Below, piece by piece: positions 39,026-48,820 of a DNA stretch of 64,000 nt. Within the stretch, counting starts at the first letter, position 1, and each line of letters starts with the position of its first letter. The notes below the pieces were generated by a model, which saw nothing but the letters and a program-made list of their open reading frames with translations, was not told where the DNA came from and searched no databases. Origin of the DNA: Caballeronia sp. LZ062 (GTDB lineage Bacteria; Pseudomonadota; Gammaproteobacteria; Burkholderiales; Burkholderiaceae); contig NZ_JARTWB010000002.1 in NCBI RefSeq assembly GCF_031450785.1, positions 124,001 through 188,000 of the forward strand. The letters are read 5' to 3'. Position numbers and translations under genes: made by a program.

Positions 39026-39801
39026 ACCGGCTCGCCGGCAAGGTCGCGATGGTCACGGGCGCGGGCCGCGGCATCGGCGCGGCGATCGCGCTGGCGTTCG
39101 CGCGCGAAGGCGCGGCGGTGGTGCTCGCGGAACTGGACATCGAGACAGCGCGCGAGACGGCTGCGCGCATTGCCGACGAAACGCAGTCCGAGCGCGTCGT
39201 CGCTGTACAGACGGACGTGACGCAAAGCGCGTCGGTGAAAGACGCTGTCGCGCAAACGGAAGCGAGGTTCGGCGCGCTAGACGTGCTCGTGAACAACGCC
39301 GGCATCAACGTGTTCTGCGACCCGCTCACCATGACCGACGACGACTGGCGGCGCTGCTTCGCCGTCGATCTCGACGGCGTATGGAACGGCTGCCGCGCGG
39401 TGCTGCCGGGCATGGTGGAACGCGGCCGGGGCAGCATCGTGAATATCGCCTCGACGCACAGCTTCAAGATTATTCCCGGCTGCTTCCCGTATCCGGTCGC
39501 GAAGCACGGCGTGATCGGGCTGACGCGCGCGCTTGGCATCGAGTACGCGCCGAACAACGTGCGCGTGAATGCCATCGCGCCGGGTTACATCGAAACGCAA
39601 CTGACGCTCGACTGGTGGAACGCGCAGTCCGACCCGGCCGCCGCGCGTCAGGCGACGCTCGATCTCCAGCCGATGAAGCGCATCGGCAAGCCGCAGGAAG
39701 TCGCCATGACGGCGGTGTTTCTGGCATCGGACGAAGCGCCGTTCATCAACGCGAGTTGCATCACCGTGGATGGCGGGCGTAGCGCGCTGTATCACGACTG
39801 A
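39022..39801 (+). CDS. SDR family oxidoreductase (sugar cluster, first)
   Basis: A 259-residue classical short-chain dehydrogenase. The cofactor motif TGAGRGIG is near residue 13. NNAGIN, catalytic Ser in NIASTHS, and YPVAKHG with the Tyr-x-x-x-Lys pair follow. The C-terminus ends with DGGRSALYHD. Its substrate is not certain; position in the cluster suggests a sugar or a sugar acid, and it may act as an accessory aldose or a C2-keto reductase. It overlaps dgoA by four bases (ATGA). Confidence 0.85.
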   Translation: MNRLAGKVAMVTGAGRGIGAAIALAFAREGAAVVLAELDIETARETAARIADETQSERVVAVQTDVTQSASVKDAVAQTEARFGALDVLVNNAGINVFCDPLTMTDDDWRRCFAVDLDGVWNGCRAVLPGMVERGRGSIVNIASTHSFKIIPGCFPYPVAKHGVIGLTRALGIEYAPNNVRVNAIAPGYIETQLTLDWWNAQSDPAAARQATLDLQPMKRIGKPQEVAMTAVFLASDEAPFINASCITVDGGRSALYHD

Positions 39802-39931
39802 AGACGCACGTATCGAAGAAATGACGCACTGGCCGCGGTGCGGCATCCACGCAGAAAGACACGCGGCCACACGCTTTCCACCGCCCGCACGCGGGTATTT
39901 TGAGACAACGGAAAAAGTCGGGAGACAAAAG

Positions 39932-40939
39932 ATGAAACGCAGACTGTTCCTCACGCTGATCGCCGCCGCCACGGCAACGAGCGCCACGATGATCGCGGCC
40001 CCCGTCGCGCAGGCCGCCGACGATGTCAAGATCGGCTTTCTCGTGAAGCAGCCGGAAGAGCCGTGGTTCCAGGACGAATGGAAATTCGCCGAGACCGCCG
40101 CCAAGGAGAAGGGCTTCACGCTCGTGAAGATCGGCGCGCCGTCGGGCGAAAAGGTGATGAGCGCCATCGACAACCTCGCCGCGCAGAAGGCGCAGGGTTT
40201 CATCATCTGCACGCCGGACGTGAAGCTCGGGCCGGGCATCGTCGCGAAGGCGAAGGCCGACAAGCTGAAGATGATGACCGTGGATGACCGTCTCGTCGAT
40301 GGCTCCGGCAAGCCGATCGAGTCGGTGCCGCACATGGGCATTTCGGCCTACAACATCGGCAAGCAAGTGGGCGACGGCATCGCCGCTGAGATCAAGAAGC
40401 GCGGCTGGGACATGAAGGATGTCGGCGCAATCGACGTCACTTACGAGCAGTTGCCGACCGCGCATGACCGCACGAGCGGCGCGACCGACGCGCTTCTCGC
40501 CGCCGGTTTCCCGAAGGCGAACATCATCGCCGCGCCACAAGCGAAGACCGACACGGAGAACGCGTTTAACGCAGCGAACATCGCGCTCACGAAGAACCCG
40601 CAGTTCAAGCACTGGGTCGCCTACGGCCTGAACGACGAAGCCGTGCTCGGCGCGGTGCGTGCGGCGGAAGGCCGCGGCTTCAAGGCGGACAACATGATCG
40701 GCATCGGCATTGGCGGATCGGATTCGGCGCTCAACGAGTTCAAGAAGCCGAACCCGACGGGCTTCTACGGCACGGTCATCATCAGCCCGAAGCGCCACGG
40801 CGAAGAGACGTCCGAACTGATGTACGCGTGGATCAAGGACGGCAAGGCGCCGCCGCCGCTCACGCTCACGACGGGGATGCTCGCCACGCGTGAGAACGTG
40901 TCGTCGGTGCGTCAGCAAATGGGCCTGGCGTCGAACTAA
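39932..40939 (+). CDS. Arabinose/galactose ABC transporter, substrate-binding protein
   Basis: A 335-residue periplasmic binding protein of the AraF/RbsB type. The signal peptide [20 protein letters not shown] ends near VAQAADD. The mature part begins [19 protein letters not shown], with the Trp-rich sugar-contact region, and contains [20 protein letters not shown] (split) and [14 protein letters not shown]. It is followed by the ATPase and permease genes. The likely ligands are L-arabinose and/or D-galactose, from context. Confidence 0.92.
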   Translation: MKRRLFLTLIAAATATSATMIAAPVAQAADDVKIGFLVKQPEEPWFQDEWKFAETAAKEKGFTLVKIGAPSGEKVMSAIDNLAAQKAQGFIICTPDVKLGPGIVAKAKADKLKMMTVDDRLVDGSGKPIESVPHMGISAYNIGKQVGDGIAAEIKKRGWDMKDVGAIDVTYEQLPTAHDRTSGATDALLAAGFPKANIIAAPQAKTDTENAFNAANIALTKNPQFKHWVAYGLNDEAVLGAVRAAEGRGFKADNMIGIGIGGSDSALNEFKKPNPTGFYGTVIISPKRHGEETSELMYAWIKDGKAPPPLTLTTGMLATRENVSSVRQQMGLASN

Positions 40940-40997
40940 ATCCATCGAAGCACGCGGGCCGCATGACAGCGCGGCCCGCGCAGAACAAGGAGGCGAT

Positions 40998-42512
40998 GTG
41001 TCAGCGACGCTGCGTTTTGACAATATCGGCAAGGTGTTTCCAGGCGTGCGCGCGCTCGACGGCGTGTCGTTCGACGTCAATGCCGGCGAGGTTCACGGTT
41101 TGATGGGCGAGAACGGCGCGGGCAAATCGACCTTGCTCAAGATTCTCGGCGGCGAGTATCAGCCTGATTCGGGGCGCGTGCTCATCGACGAGAAAGAAGT
41201 GCATTTCGGAAGCGCCGCGGCTTCCATTGCGTCGGGAATCGCGGTGATCCACCAGGAATTGCAGTACGTGCCGGACTTGACCGTCTCCGAGAACCTGCTG
41301 CTCGGCGCGCTGCCGAACCGGCTCGGCTGGGTGGACAAGCGCGCGGCGAAAAAACACGTGCGCGAGCGGCTCGCGGCGATGGGCGTCGATCTCGATCCCA
41401 ACGCGAAGCTGCGCAAGCTCTCCATCGCGCAGCGGCAGATGGTGGAAATCTGCAAGGCGCTCTTGCGCAACGCGCGCGTGATCGCGCTGGACGAACCGAC
41501 TTCGTCGCTCTCGCACCGCGAAACGGAAGTGCTGTTCAAGCTCGTGCGCGATCTGAAAGCGGACAAGCGCGCGCTCATCTATATCTCGCACCGCATGGAC
41601 GAGATTTACGAGCTTTGCGACGCCTGCACCATTTTCCGCGACGGCCGCAAGATCGCGTCGCATACGCGCCTCGCGGAAGTGCCGCGCGACACGCTCGTGC
41701 AAGAGATGGTCGGCCGCGAAATCTCGGATATCTATAACTATCGTCCGCGCAAACTGGGCGACGTGCGCTTCGCGGTGCAGAACGTGCAGGGCGAGGCGCT
41801 TTCCGCGCCGGTGAGCTTTCAGGTTCGGCGTGGCGAGATTGTCGGCTTCTTCGGGTTGGTCGGCGCGGGGCGCAGTGAACTCATGCACCTCGTCTACGGC
41901 GCGGACAAGAAGAAGGAAGGCACGATCCAGCTCGACGGCCAGCCGATCAAGATTCGCAGCACCGGCGAAGCGATTCGCCACGGCATCGTGCTGTGCCCGG
42001 AGGATCGCAAGGAAGAGGGCATCGTCGCGATGGCGACGGTCGCGGAGAACATCAATATCTCGTGCCGCCGTCACTATCTGCGCGCGGGGCTCTTTCTCGA
42101 CCGCAAGAAGGAAGCGGAAACGGCGGACCGCTTCATCCAGCTTCTGAAGATCAAGACGCCGAGCCGCCGGCAGCGCATCCGCTTTCTGTCGGGCGGCAAT
42201 CAGCAGAAGGCGATTCTCTCGCGCTGGCTCGCGGAGCCGGATCTCAAGGTCGTGATTCTCGACGAACCGACGCGCGGCATCGACGTCGGCGCGAAGCACG
42301 AAATCTACAACGTCATCTATCAGCTGGCGGAGCGTGGCTGCGCGATCGTGATGATCTCGTCGGAACTGCCGGAAGTGCTGGGCGTGTCCGACCGCATCGT
42401 CGTGATGCGGCAGGGGCGCGTCGCGGGCGAGTTGCCGCGCGGACAGGCGAACGAACAGACGGTGCTGAGTCTCGCGCTGCCGCAATCCGAGACGGTCGCA
42501 GAGGCCGCTTGA
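40998..42512 (+). CDS. araG: Sugar ABC transporter, ATP-binding protein (AraG type)
   Basis: A 504-residue protein with two ATP-binding domains, as in AraG, MglA and RbsA. The first domain has the Walker [10 protein letters not shown] and signature LSIAQRQM with EPTSSLS. The second has [20 protein letters not shown] (split, a degenerate loop) and [15 protein letters not shown] with [12 protein letters not shown]. The start is GTG at 40998 (AAGGAGG upstream); the overlapping ATG is out of frame. It lies between the binding protein and the permease. Confidence 0.93.
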   Translation: MSATLRFDNIGKVFPGVRALDGVSFDVNAGEVHGLMGENGAGKSTLLKILGGEYQPDSGRVLIDEKEVHFGSAAASIASGIAVIHQELQYVPDLTVSENLLLGALPNRLGWVDKRAAKKHVRERLAAMGVDLDPNAKLRKLSIAQRQMVEICKALLRNARVIALDEPTSSLSHRETEVLFKLVRDLKADKRALIYISHRMDEIYELCDACTIFRDGRKIASHTRLAEVPRDTLVQEMVGREISDIYNYRPRKLGDVRFAVQNVQGEALSAPVSFQVRRGEIVGFFGLVGAGRSELMHLVYGADKKKEGTIQLDGQPIKIRSTGEAIRHGIVLCPEDRKEEGIVAMATVAENINISCRRHYLRAGLFLDRKKEAETADRFIQLLKIKTPSRRQRIRFLSGGNQQKAILSRWLAEPDLKVVILDEPTRGIDVGAKHEIYNVIYQLAERGCAIVMISSELPEVLGVSDRIVVMRQGRVAGELPRGQANEQTVLSLALPQSETVAEAA

Positions 42513-42541
42513 AAGACCTAAGGGGACTACAGGAAGAAATC

Positions 42542-43558
42542 ATGGAAGCCAGAGAAAACATCGTGGGACAGGCGAGTGAGACGGTCGCGAACGCGCTGAT
42601 CCCGCAGAGAAGCGACAAGCAGAAGTGGTGGCAGCAGATCACGGAATACAGCCTGATCGTGATCTTCATCGTGATGTTCGTCACGATGTCGCTGACCGTC
42701 GATCACTTCTTCTCCATCGAGAACATGCTCGGCCTCGCGCTGTCGATCTCGCAGATCGGCATGGTCGCCTGCACGATGATGTTCTGCCTCGCCTCGCGCG
42801 ACTTCGACTTGTCGGTGGGTTCGACCATCGCGTTCGCCGGCGTGCTCTGCGCGATGGTGCTGAACGCGACGAACAACACGTTTATCGCGATCATCGCGGC
42901 AGTGGCGGCAGGCTCGGTGATCGGCTTCGTGAACGGCGCGGTGATCGCGTATCTGCGCATCAACGCGCTGATCACCACGCTCGCGACCATGGAAATCGTG
43001 CGCGGGCTCGGCTTTATCGTGTCGCACGGGCAGGCGGTGGGCGTGTCGTCGGATACGTTCATCGAAATGGGCAGCCTGACCATGCTCGGGATTTCCCTGC
43101 CGATCTGGGTCACGCTCGCGTGTTTCATCGTGTTCGGCGTGCTGCTGAATCAGACGGTTTATGGCCGCAATACGCTTGCTATCGGCGGCAATCCTGAGGC
43201 GTCGCGGCTAGCGGGCATCAACGTCGAACGCACGCGCGTGTGGATTTTTCTCGTGCAAGGCGCGGTGACGGCCCTTGCAGGCGTTATCCTTGCATCGCGT
43301 ATCACCTCGGGACAGCCGAATGCGGCGGAAGGCTTCGAACTGAACGTGATTTCGGCGTGCGTGCTCGGCGGCGTCTCGCTGCTCGGCGGCCGCGCGACGA
43401 TTTCCGGCGTGGTGATCGGCGTGCTCATCATGGGCACGGTCGAGAACGTGATGAACCTGATGAACATCGACGCGTTCTATCAGTACCTCGTGCGCGGCGC
43501 GATTCTGCTCGCCGCCGTGTTGCTGGACCAATTGAAGAATCGCGGATCGCGCGACTGA
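42542..43558 (+). CDS. araH: Sugar ABC transporter, permease (AraH type)
   Basis: A 338-residue inner-membrane permease of the branched-chain/ribose/arabinose type with about eight or more hydrophobic helices. A soluble start (MEARENIVGQASE) is followed by EYSLIVIFIVMFVTMSLTVD and the conserved DLSVGSTIAFAGVLCAM. The ATPase-coupling region is GRNTLAIGGNPEASRLAGI, and later ISACVLGGVSLLGGR. The start at 42542 has AGGAAG upstream. It sits 29 bp after araG and 16 bp before the second SDR gene. Confidence 0.93.
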   Translation: MEARENIVGQASETVANALIPQRSDKQKWWQQITEYSLIVIFIVMFVTMSLTVDHFFSIENMLGLALSISQIGMVACTMMFCLASRDFDLSVGSTIAFAGVLCAMVLNATNNTFIAIIAAVAAGSVIGFVNGAVIAYLRINALITTLATMEIVRGLGFIVSHGQAVGVSSDTFIEMGSLTMLGISLPIWVTLACFIVFGVLLNQTVYGRNTLAIGGNPEASRLAGINVERTRVWIFLVQGAVTALAGVILASRITSGQPNAAEGFELNVISACVLGGVSLLGGRATISGVVIGVLIMGTVENVMNLMNIDAFYQYLVRGAILLAAVLLDQLKNRGSRD

Positions 43559-43574
43559 AAGGACGGCGAAATAT

Positions 43575-44363
43575 ATGACATCCATCGACAAGACCCTCGC
43601 GCGCTACCCGAGCCTCGCGGGAAAGACCGTGCTCATTACGGGCGGCGCAACCGGCATCGGCGCGGCGTTCGTCGAGCATTTCTTCGATCAGGGCGCGAAA
43701 GTGGCCTTCTTCGATATCGACACCGAAGCCGGCGAGGCGCTGGCTGACCGGCTCGGCGCGGACCTGGGCGCCGACCGCACGCGGCCGATGTTCCTGCGCG
43801 TCGATCTCACGGACATCGACGCATTGCGCCAAGGCATAGCGGATGTGCGCGGCGCGCTCGGCCCGATCGGCGTGCTCGTGAACAACGCGGCCAACGACAA
43901 GCGTCATACCATTCAGGAAGTCACGCCCGAATCGTTCGATTGGGGCATCGCGGTGAACATCCGGCACCAGTTCTTCGCGGCGCAGGCGGTCGTCGACGAC
44001 ATGAAGCAGCTTGGCGGCGGCTCGATCATCAATCTCGGCTCCGTCAGCTGGATGCTGAAGAACCCGAATCTGCCGGTGTACGTGACGGCGAAGTCGGCGG
44101 TGCAGGGCCTGACGCGCGGTCTCGCACGCGATCTCGGCAAGTTCGGCATTCGCGCGAACTCGCTCGTGCCCGGCTGGGTGATGACCGAGAAGCAGAAGCG
44201 CCTATGGCTCGACGAGGCGGGCAAGCTCGCGATCAAGCAGGGACAGTGCATCGACGCCGAAGTGCTGCCCGAGCATCTCGCCCGCGCCGCGCTCTTTCTG
44301 GCATCGGACGACAGCAGCATGATGACGGCGCAGGAGATCATCATCGACGGAGGATGGGTCTGA
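43575..44363 (+). CDS. SDR family sugar dehydrogenase (galactose/arabinose 1-dehydrogenase-like)
   Basis: A 262-residue short-chain dehydrogenase. The cofactor loop ITGGATGIGAAF is near residue 20. NNAANDKRHTIQEV, the catalytic Ser in NLGSVSWM, YVTAKSAVQGL (Tyr and Lys) and the end EIIIDGGWV complete it. Close relatives in Paraburkholderia oxidise D-galactose or L-arabinose to the lactone, as I recall from the literature; this assignment is by family and by neighbours (lactonase follows at once). The stop overlaps the next start by one base. Confidence 0.86.
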   Translation: MTSIDKTLARYPSLAGKTVLITGGATGIGAAFVEHFFDQGAKVAFFDIDTEAGEALADRLGADLGADRTRPMFLRVDLTDIDALRQGIADVRGALGPIGVLVNNAANDKRHTIQEVTPESFDWGIAVNIRHQFFAAQAVVDDMKQLGGGSIINLGSVSWMLKNPNLPVYVTAKSAVQGLTRGLARDLGKFGIRANSLVPGWVMTEKQKRLWLDEAGKLAIKQGQCIDAEVLPEHLARAALFLASDDSSMMTAQEIIIDGGWV

Positions 44364-45265
44364 TGAACCAAAGCGGCGCAAGCGAAGCAACCGAGGCACG
44401 CCTTCTGATCGACAGCCGGTGCGCGCTCGGCGAGGGCGCCACGTGGTGCGCCGCGAGCGGGCGCTTCTACTGGACAGACATCGAAGGCAAGCGTTTCCTG
44501 CGCTACGATCCGCGCGACGGCTCGACCGAAGCCTTCGACATGCCGGAGCGCCTGGCGTGCTTCGCGCTCTGCGCCGATCCGGATTTCGTGCTGCTCGGCC
44601 TTGCGTCGCGGCTCGCGTTCTTCCAGTTCTCGACGGGCAACATCCAGACGATCACGGAAGTCGAAGCCGGCCTGCCGACGCGCCTGAACGACGGCCGCTG
44701 CGACCGCGAAGGGCGCTTCGTGTTCGGCACGAAGCACGACGTGGACGACGCACAGCCGCTCGGCGCTTACTATCGGCTGAACGCGGATTTGTCGCTGGAG
44801 CGCCTGCCGCTCGGCAATTGCGCGATCAACAACAGCACTGCGTTCAGTCCGGACGGCGCGACGCTCTACTACTGCGATACGCCGACACGGCATATCCGCG
44901 TCTGCGATTACCCGAGCCTCGCGAACGACCGCGTGTTCGTCGAATTGACGGACGATACCGGCGCGCCCGACGGCTCCACGGTCGATGCCGAAGGCGGCCT
45001 GTGGAATGCGCAGTGGGGCGGGCGGCGCGTGGTGCGCTATGCGCCCGACGGCCGCGAGACGGCGCGCATCGAAGTGCCGAGCGCGCAGCCGAGTTGCGTC
45101 GCGTTCGGCGGGGCGTCGCTCGATACGCTCTTCGTGACGACGGCGCGCATCGGCTTGAGCGATGACGCGCTCAAGACTGACGCCCACGCAGGCGGCATCT
45201 TCACCGCGCAGCCCGGCGTGCGCGGCATCGCGGAGCCGGTTTTCGCGGGCAAGCCGCGAGCATAA
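44363..45265 (+). CDS. SMP-30/gluconolactonase family sugar lactonase
   Basis: A 300-residue six-bladed beta-propeller enzyme. The family start LIDSRCALGEGATWCAASGRF (split) includes the metal-ligand Glu. GLPTRLNDGRCDREGRFVFGT (split), NNSTAFSPDGATLYYCDT and DGSTVDAEGGLWNAQWGG carry the remaining metal sites. It should hydrolyse the galactono- or arabinono-lactone made by the preceding dehydrogenase. The ATG shares its first base with the SDR stop (TGATG). Confidence 0.9.
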   Translation: MNQSGASEATEARLLIDSRCALGEGATWCAASGRFYWTDIEGKRFLRYDPRDGSTEAFDMPERLACFALCADPDFVLLGLASRLAFFQFSTGNIQTITEVEAGLPTRLNDGRCDREGRFVFGTKHDVDDAQPLGAYYRLNADLSLERLPLGNCAINNSTAFSPDGATLYYCDTPTRHIRVCDYPSLANDRVFVELTDDTGAPDGSTVDAEGGLWNAQWGGRRVVRYAPDGRETARIEVPSAQPSCVAFGGASLDTLFVTTARIGLSDDALKTDAHAGGIFTAQPGVRGIAEPVFAGKPRA

Positions 45266-45357
45266 GAACCGAGGCGGCGCGCGATCCGACGCGCCGCCCG
45301 TCCAGCCCCCGGCCGCGCCCGCGCCGGGTTTCTTCGCCTCTCGATGGAGCACAGGTC

Positions 45358-46464
45358 ATGACGGTTGCGCGCAATGAGCACAGGGTGAAGCCGCCATCCG
45401 CGTCGACGGCGCAGGCGAACGCGCGCCGCTCGCGGCTCGCCGCCGCCGCAGAACCGCCCATCCGGCCGGGACCGAGCACGGCGGTCGTCGCAATCGGCGG
45501 TGCTGCCGTCGAAGGCTGCATCACGCTTGCGAACGCGCATCTGAGGCTGGACGTCGCGCCGGCACTGGGCGGCGGCGTCACGCGTTTCGACTGGCGTCAC
45601 GAAGGCGCGCTCGTGCCCATCTTCCGGCCGTGCGCCGAACCCGGCCCGGACACCGATCCGAACCAGCTCGCGTGTTATCCGCTCTTGCCGTATTCGAACC
45701 GCATCGGCAACGGGCATTTTCGATTCTCCGGACGCGCCATCGACGTGCCGCGCAATCGCCCGGATGAGCCGCTGCCGCTGCACGGCGACGGCTGGCTCGG
45801 CGCATGGACCGTGGAAGAAGAGGATGCCACGCACGTGCGTCTGACGTTCGAGCGCAGCGACGGCAAGCCGTACTCGTTTCGTGCGACGCAGACGTATGCG
45901 CTCGAAGAAGCGACGCTCGTCGTCACGCTCGATGTGCAGAACACGGGCGACGAGGCGCTGCCTTTCGGCCTCGGCCTGCATCCGTTCCTGATGCGCGAAG
46001 CCGACACCGAGCTTTCCGCGGCGGCGGGCGGCCTGTGGCTCTGCGGCGACGACTGGCTTCCCGTGCGACACGTCCCCGCGCCGCCCGCGTGGCAGTTCGG
46101 CGTCGCGTATCCGATGCCATCCGAAATGGTGAACAACGCGTTCACCGGTTGGAGCGGACGCACGAGCGTGCTCTGGCCCAAGCGCCGACTTTCTTTGACG
46201 ATTGCCGCCGACACCGATTACTACGTGCTGTACGCGCCGCCCGGCGAGGACTTCTTCTGCTTCGAGCCGGTCGATCATCCGATCAACGCGGTGAACCTGC
46301 CGGGCGGCGGCGAGGCGAACGGCATGACCGTGCTCGCGCCCGGCGAGCGGCTCTCGCGCGAGTTTCGCTTCACCGTCGAGCGCACCGGGGACGCCGCGCG
46401 TCGCGCCCGGCCGCGCACGCGTGCGGGATCGAAGGCGCGCGCCCGCGCGGCCCTTTCGCGCTGA
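45358..46464 (+). CDS. Aldose 1-epimerase (mutarotase)
   Basis: A 368-residue galactose mutarotase-like protein. The core from about residue 60 shows RLDVAPALGGGVTRFDW and YPLLPYSNRIGNGHF with the substrate Asn-Arg. LPLHGDGW supplies one His, GLGLHPFL the catalytic His, and FEPVDHPINAVN the catalytic Glu. The first 55 residues are low-complexity and may not be part of the fold. The C-terminus is an Arg/Ala-rich tail. It is the last gene of the sugar cluster and readies the anomers for the dehydrogenase. Confidence 0.88.
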   Translation: MTVARNEHRVKPPSASTAQANARRSRLAAAAEPPIRPGPSTAVVAIGGAAVEGCITLANAHLRLDVAPALGGGVTRFDWRHEGALVPIFRPCAEPGPDTDPNQLACYPLLPYSNRIGNGHFRFSGRAIDVPRNRPDEPLPLHGDGWLGAWTVEEEDATHVRLTFERSDGKPYSFRATQTYALEEATLVVTLDVQNTGDEALPFGLGLHPFLMREADTELSAAAGGLWLCGDDWLPVRHVPAPPAWQFGVAYPMPSEMVNNAFTGWSGRTSVLWPKRRLSLTIAADTDYYVLYAPPGEDFFCFEPVDHPINAVNLPGGGEANGMTVLAPGERLSREFRFTVERTGDAARRARPRTRAGSKARARAALSR

Positions 46465-46529
46465 ACGCGCAAGGAGGCCGATGCCGCGCACGTTAAAATG
46501 CGTGGCATCCATTTCCGCCGATTTTTCCC

Positions 46530-47342
46530 ATGTCTTTCATCCAGTCGCTCAACGCCGCGTGGTCGCGCACGCAATCGCTTCTGTGCGTCGGCCTCGATCC
46601 CGAGCCGTCGAAGTTTCCGGGCGCGCTCGCGGGCCGCCCCGACGCGATCTTCGAATTCTGCAAGACCATCGTCGATGCCACCGCGCCGTACACGTCGTCG
46701 TTCAAGCCGCAGATCGCATACTTTGCCGCGTATCGCGCGGAAGATCAGCTCGAAGCCCTGATCGCGCATATTCACGAAAAGCACGCGGGCGTGCCGGTCA
46801 TTCTCGATGCGAAGCGCGGCGATATCGGCAGCACGGCCGAGCAGTACGCGAAGGAAGCGTTCGAGCGTTACAAGGCGGACGCGGTGACGGTGAATCCGTA
46901 CATGGGCTTCGATTCCATCGAGCCGTATCTCGCGCATGAGGGCAAGGGCGTGATCGTGCTGTGCCGCACGTCGAACGCGGGCGGCTCCGATCTGCAATTT
47001 CTGACGACGGACGGCAAGCCGCTGTATCAGGTCGTCGCGAAGCTCGCCGCCGAGAAGTGGAACGCGAGCGGGCAACTGGGGCTGGTCGTCGGCGCGACGT
47101 TTCCGAAGGAAATCGAAGCGGTGCGCGGCATCGTGGGCGACATGCCGCTGCTGATTCCGGGCATCGGCGCGCAAGGTGGCGACGTCGAAGCGACGGTGCG
47201 CGCGGGCCGCACGGCGAACGGCACGGGTATGCTGATCAACTCGTCGCGCGCCATCATCTACGCCGGCAAGGGCGACGACTACGCGAACGCGGCGGCGGAA
47301 GCCGCGAAGAAGACGCGCGATACGATCAACGCGTATCGGTGA
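46530..47342 (+). CDS. pyrF: Orotidine 5'-phosphate decarboxylase
   Basis: A 270-residue enzyme of the long bacterial (PyrF type 2) branch that makes UMP. It contains [15 protein letters not shown] near the start and the catalytic Asp-Lys-Asp cluster [20 protein letters not shown] (split). Phosphate contacts are in [11 protein letters not shown], and [14 protein letters not shown] and NSSRAIIYA follow. The start [11 protein letters not shown] at 46530 is the family start. It lies 65 bp after the epimerase and is probably independent of sugar control. Confidence 0.96.
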   Translation: MSFIQSLNAAWSRTQSLLCVGLDPEPSKFPGALAGRPDAIFEFCKTIVDATAPYTSSFKPQIAYFAAYRAEDQLEALIAHIHEKHAGVPVILDAKRGDIGSTAEQYAKEAFERYKADAVTVNPYMGFDSIEPYLAHEGKGVIVLCRTSNAGGSDLQFLTTDGKPLYQVVAKLAAEKWNASGQLGLVVGATFPKEIEAVRGIVGDMPLLIPGIGAQGGDVEATVRAGRTANGTGMLINSSRAIIYAGKGDDYANAAAEAAKKTRDTINAYR

Positions 47343-47356
47343 GGCGCGGACGGGTT

Positions 47357-47820
47357 CATCGCTCGCGGTCGCTTAGCCCGCCGCGCAGATTTTCGCAGCG
47401 TTCGGCGGTGTCGATGATGTGCGCGGCGCGGGATGGCCGCTCGCGCTGATTTAGATGGTCGAGGAGCGTTGAGCGGGCGTGTGCCGCGACCGCTAATGCG
47501 CGCGGCGCGGGTCCATCACTCGCGCTGATGCAGGGAGTCGAGTTATTTCGCAGCGCCTGAGTGACCGCGATGCGCTCAGCGCGAGTTCACCGCTCGCGCT
47601 ATTCCAAAGACTCCAGCAGCTTTCGTAGCGTTTCGGCGGAGACCGCTTATTTGCGGCGCGGGCTTATCGCTCGCGCTGATTCGGAGAGTCCAGCCGCTCT
47701 CGCAGCGACTGCGCCGCGACCGCTCAACCGCACGGCGCAAACTCACCGCTCCCGCTGTTCCAAGAACTCCAACAGCTTCCTCAACGCGTGCGCCGCAGCC
47801 TGCGTGCGCACCTGTTCGCG
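47357..47820. repeat. Degenerate tandem array, about 77-bp units, derived from the 3' end of pncC
   Basis: The anchor C(A/T)CCGCTCGCGCTG recurs at about 47357, 47435, 47514, 47588, 47665 and 47744, spacings 78, 79, 74, 77 and 79 bp. The last copy is the coding 3' end of the minus-strand pncC gene. Between anchors the copies share TCCAGC-GCTTTCG-AGCG, then CGCCG-GACCGCT and CGGCGCGGG. They are clearly related but diverged. The spacer 47343-47742 is otherwise without a gene. Confidence 0.82.
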
Positions 47821-48243
47821 GTCGCCCTTGAAGTGCTGCGTCTCAAACGCGGTATGCAGCCGATTGCTCCACGCGAAGCAGACCGTGCCGACCGGCTTCG
47901 CTTCGCTGCCGCCCGCAGGACCGGCCACGCCCGTGATCGAGACCGAAACCTGCGCGCGGCTGTTGCGCAGCGCGCCTTCGGCCATGGCTTTCGCGACCGG
48001 TTCGCTCACCGCGCCGTGCTGCTCGATCAACGCGGCAGGCACGCCGATCATCTCCGTTTTTGCCAAATTCGAATACGTGACGAAGCCGCGCTCGAACCAC
48101 GCGCTGCTGCCCGAGATATCCGTGATCGCGGCCGCGACCATGCCGCCCGTGCACGATTCGGCGGTGGCCAGCATCAGCCGTTCGTCGCGCAGCTTGTTGC
48201 CGACGCGGATGGCAAGTTGATGGACGACGGTATCGGTTGGCAT
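47743..48243 (-). CDS. pncC: Nicotinamide-nucleotide amidohydrolase (CinA C-terminal family)
   Basis: A 166-residue protein that matches the stand-alone C-terminal domain of CinA, an NMN deamidase of NAD recycling. The pattern LMLATAESCTGGMVAAAITD carries the catalytic Ser-Thr region, followed by YSNLAKTEMIGVPAALI and SVSITGVAGPAGGSEAKPVGTV (split). The ATG at 48243 is standard. The 3' end (EFLEQRER) forms the first copy of the downstream tandem array, so its terminus may be variable. It is followed upstream by pgpA on the same strand. Confidence 0.93.
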   Translation of the reverse strand: MPTDTVVHQLAIRVGNKLRDERLMLATAESCTGGMVAAAITDISGSSAWFERGFVTYSNLAKTEMIGVPAALIEQHGAVSEPVAKAMAEGALRNSRAQVSVSITGVAGPAGGSEAKPVGTVCFAWSNRLHTAFETQHFKGDREQVRTQAAAHALRKLLEFLEQRER

Positions 48244-48274
48244 GGCGGTGTCTCGCAGACGAAGGGATGAAACG

Positions 48275-48820
48275 TCAGACGGTCATGCGCCACAGCGCAA
48301 TCACGAGCAGGCTGAAAAATGCGGCGACGAGGTCATCGAACATGATGCCGAAGCCGCCTTTCAGATGGCGGTCGAAATAGCGGATCGGCGGCGGCTTCAC
48401 CATGTCGAAGAAGCGGAACACGATGAACGCCCACAACTGCCCGGTGAACGTCGCGGGCGTGACGACCAGCAGCACGAGCCAGAACGCGACGATCTCGTCC
48501 CACACGACCGGCGACGGATCCGCGACGCCCATCTTTTTCGCGGTGAAGCCGCAAAACCAGCATCCCGCGATGAAGCCGACGGCGAGCAACACGCCCCATT
48601 CCGCCACGGTCAGATGCCGGTTGAGCGGCACGAACGACGCCCACGCGAAGAGCGTGCCGACCGTGCCGGGCGCAATGGGCGACAGACCGCTGCCGAAGCC
48701 GAGCGACAGAATATGCAGCGGATGCGTCAGCATGAAACGCGCGCTCGCCTTGCGCGGTTTGGCGGGATTGGGAGAACGCGGCGGCGCGGATTCGCTCGCG
48801 GCGGTGGGGTCAGTCTGCAT
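48275..48820 (-). CDS. pgpA: Phosphatidylglycerophosphatase A
   Basis: A 181-residue inner-membrane phosphatase that makes phosphatidylglycerol. The family start after an Ala/Pro-rich N-terminus is LSLGFGSGLSPIAPGTVGTLFAW (split). VWDEIVAFWLVLL and RFFDMVKPPPIRYFDRHLKGGFGIMFDDLVAAFFSLL (split) hold the conserved acidic residues, with four helices in all. The first 40 residues are not family-conserved. It overlaps the thiL 3' end by 11 bp, indicating coupling of thiL-pgpA. Confidence 0.94.
   Translation of the reverse strand: MQTDPTAASESAPPRSPNPAKPRKASARFMLTHPLHILSLGFGSGLSPIAPGTVGTLFAWASFVPLNRHLTVAEWGVLLAVGFIAGCWFCGFTAKKMGVADPSPVVWDEIVAFWLVLLVVTPATFTGQLWAFIVFRFFDMVKPPPIRYFDRHLKGGFGIMFDDLVAAFFSLLVIALWRMTV

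Noticed and set aside
47357..47820. CRISPR array
   Set aside because: The spacing is fairly regular but the units are diverged throughout with no constant repeat and unique spacers, and the last unit is coding.
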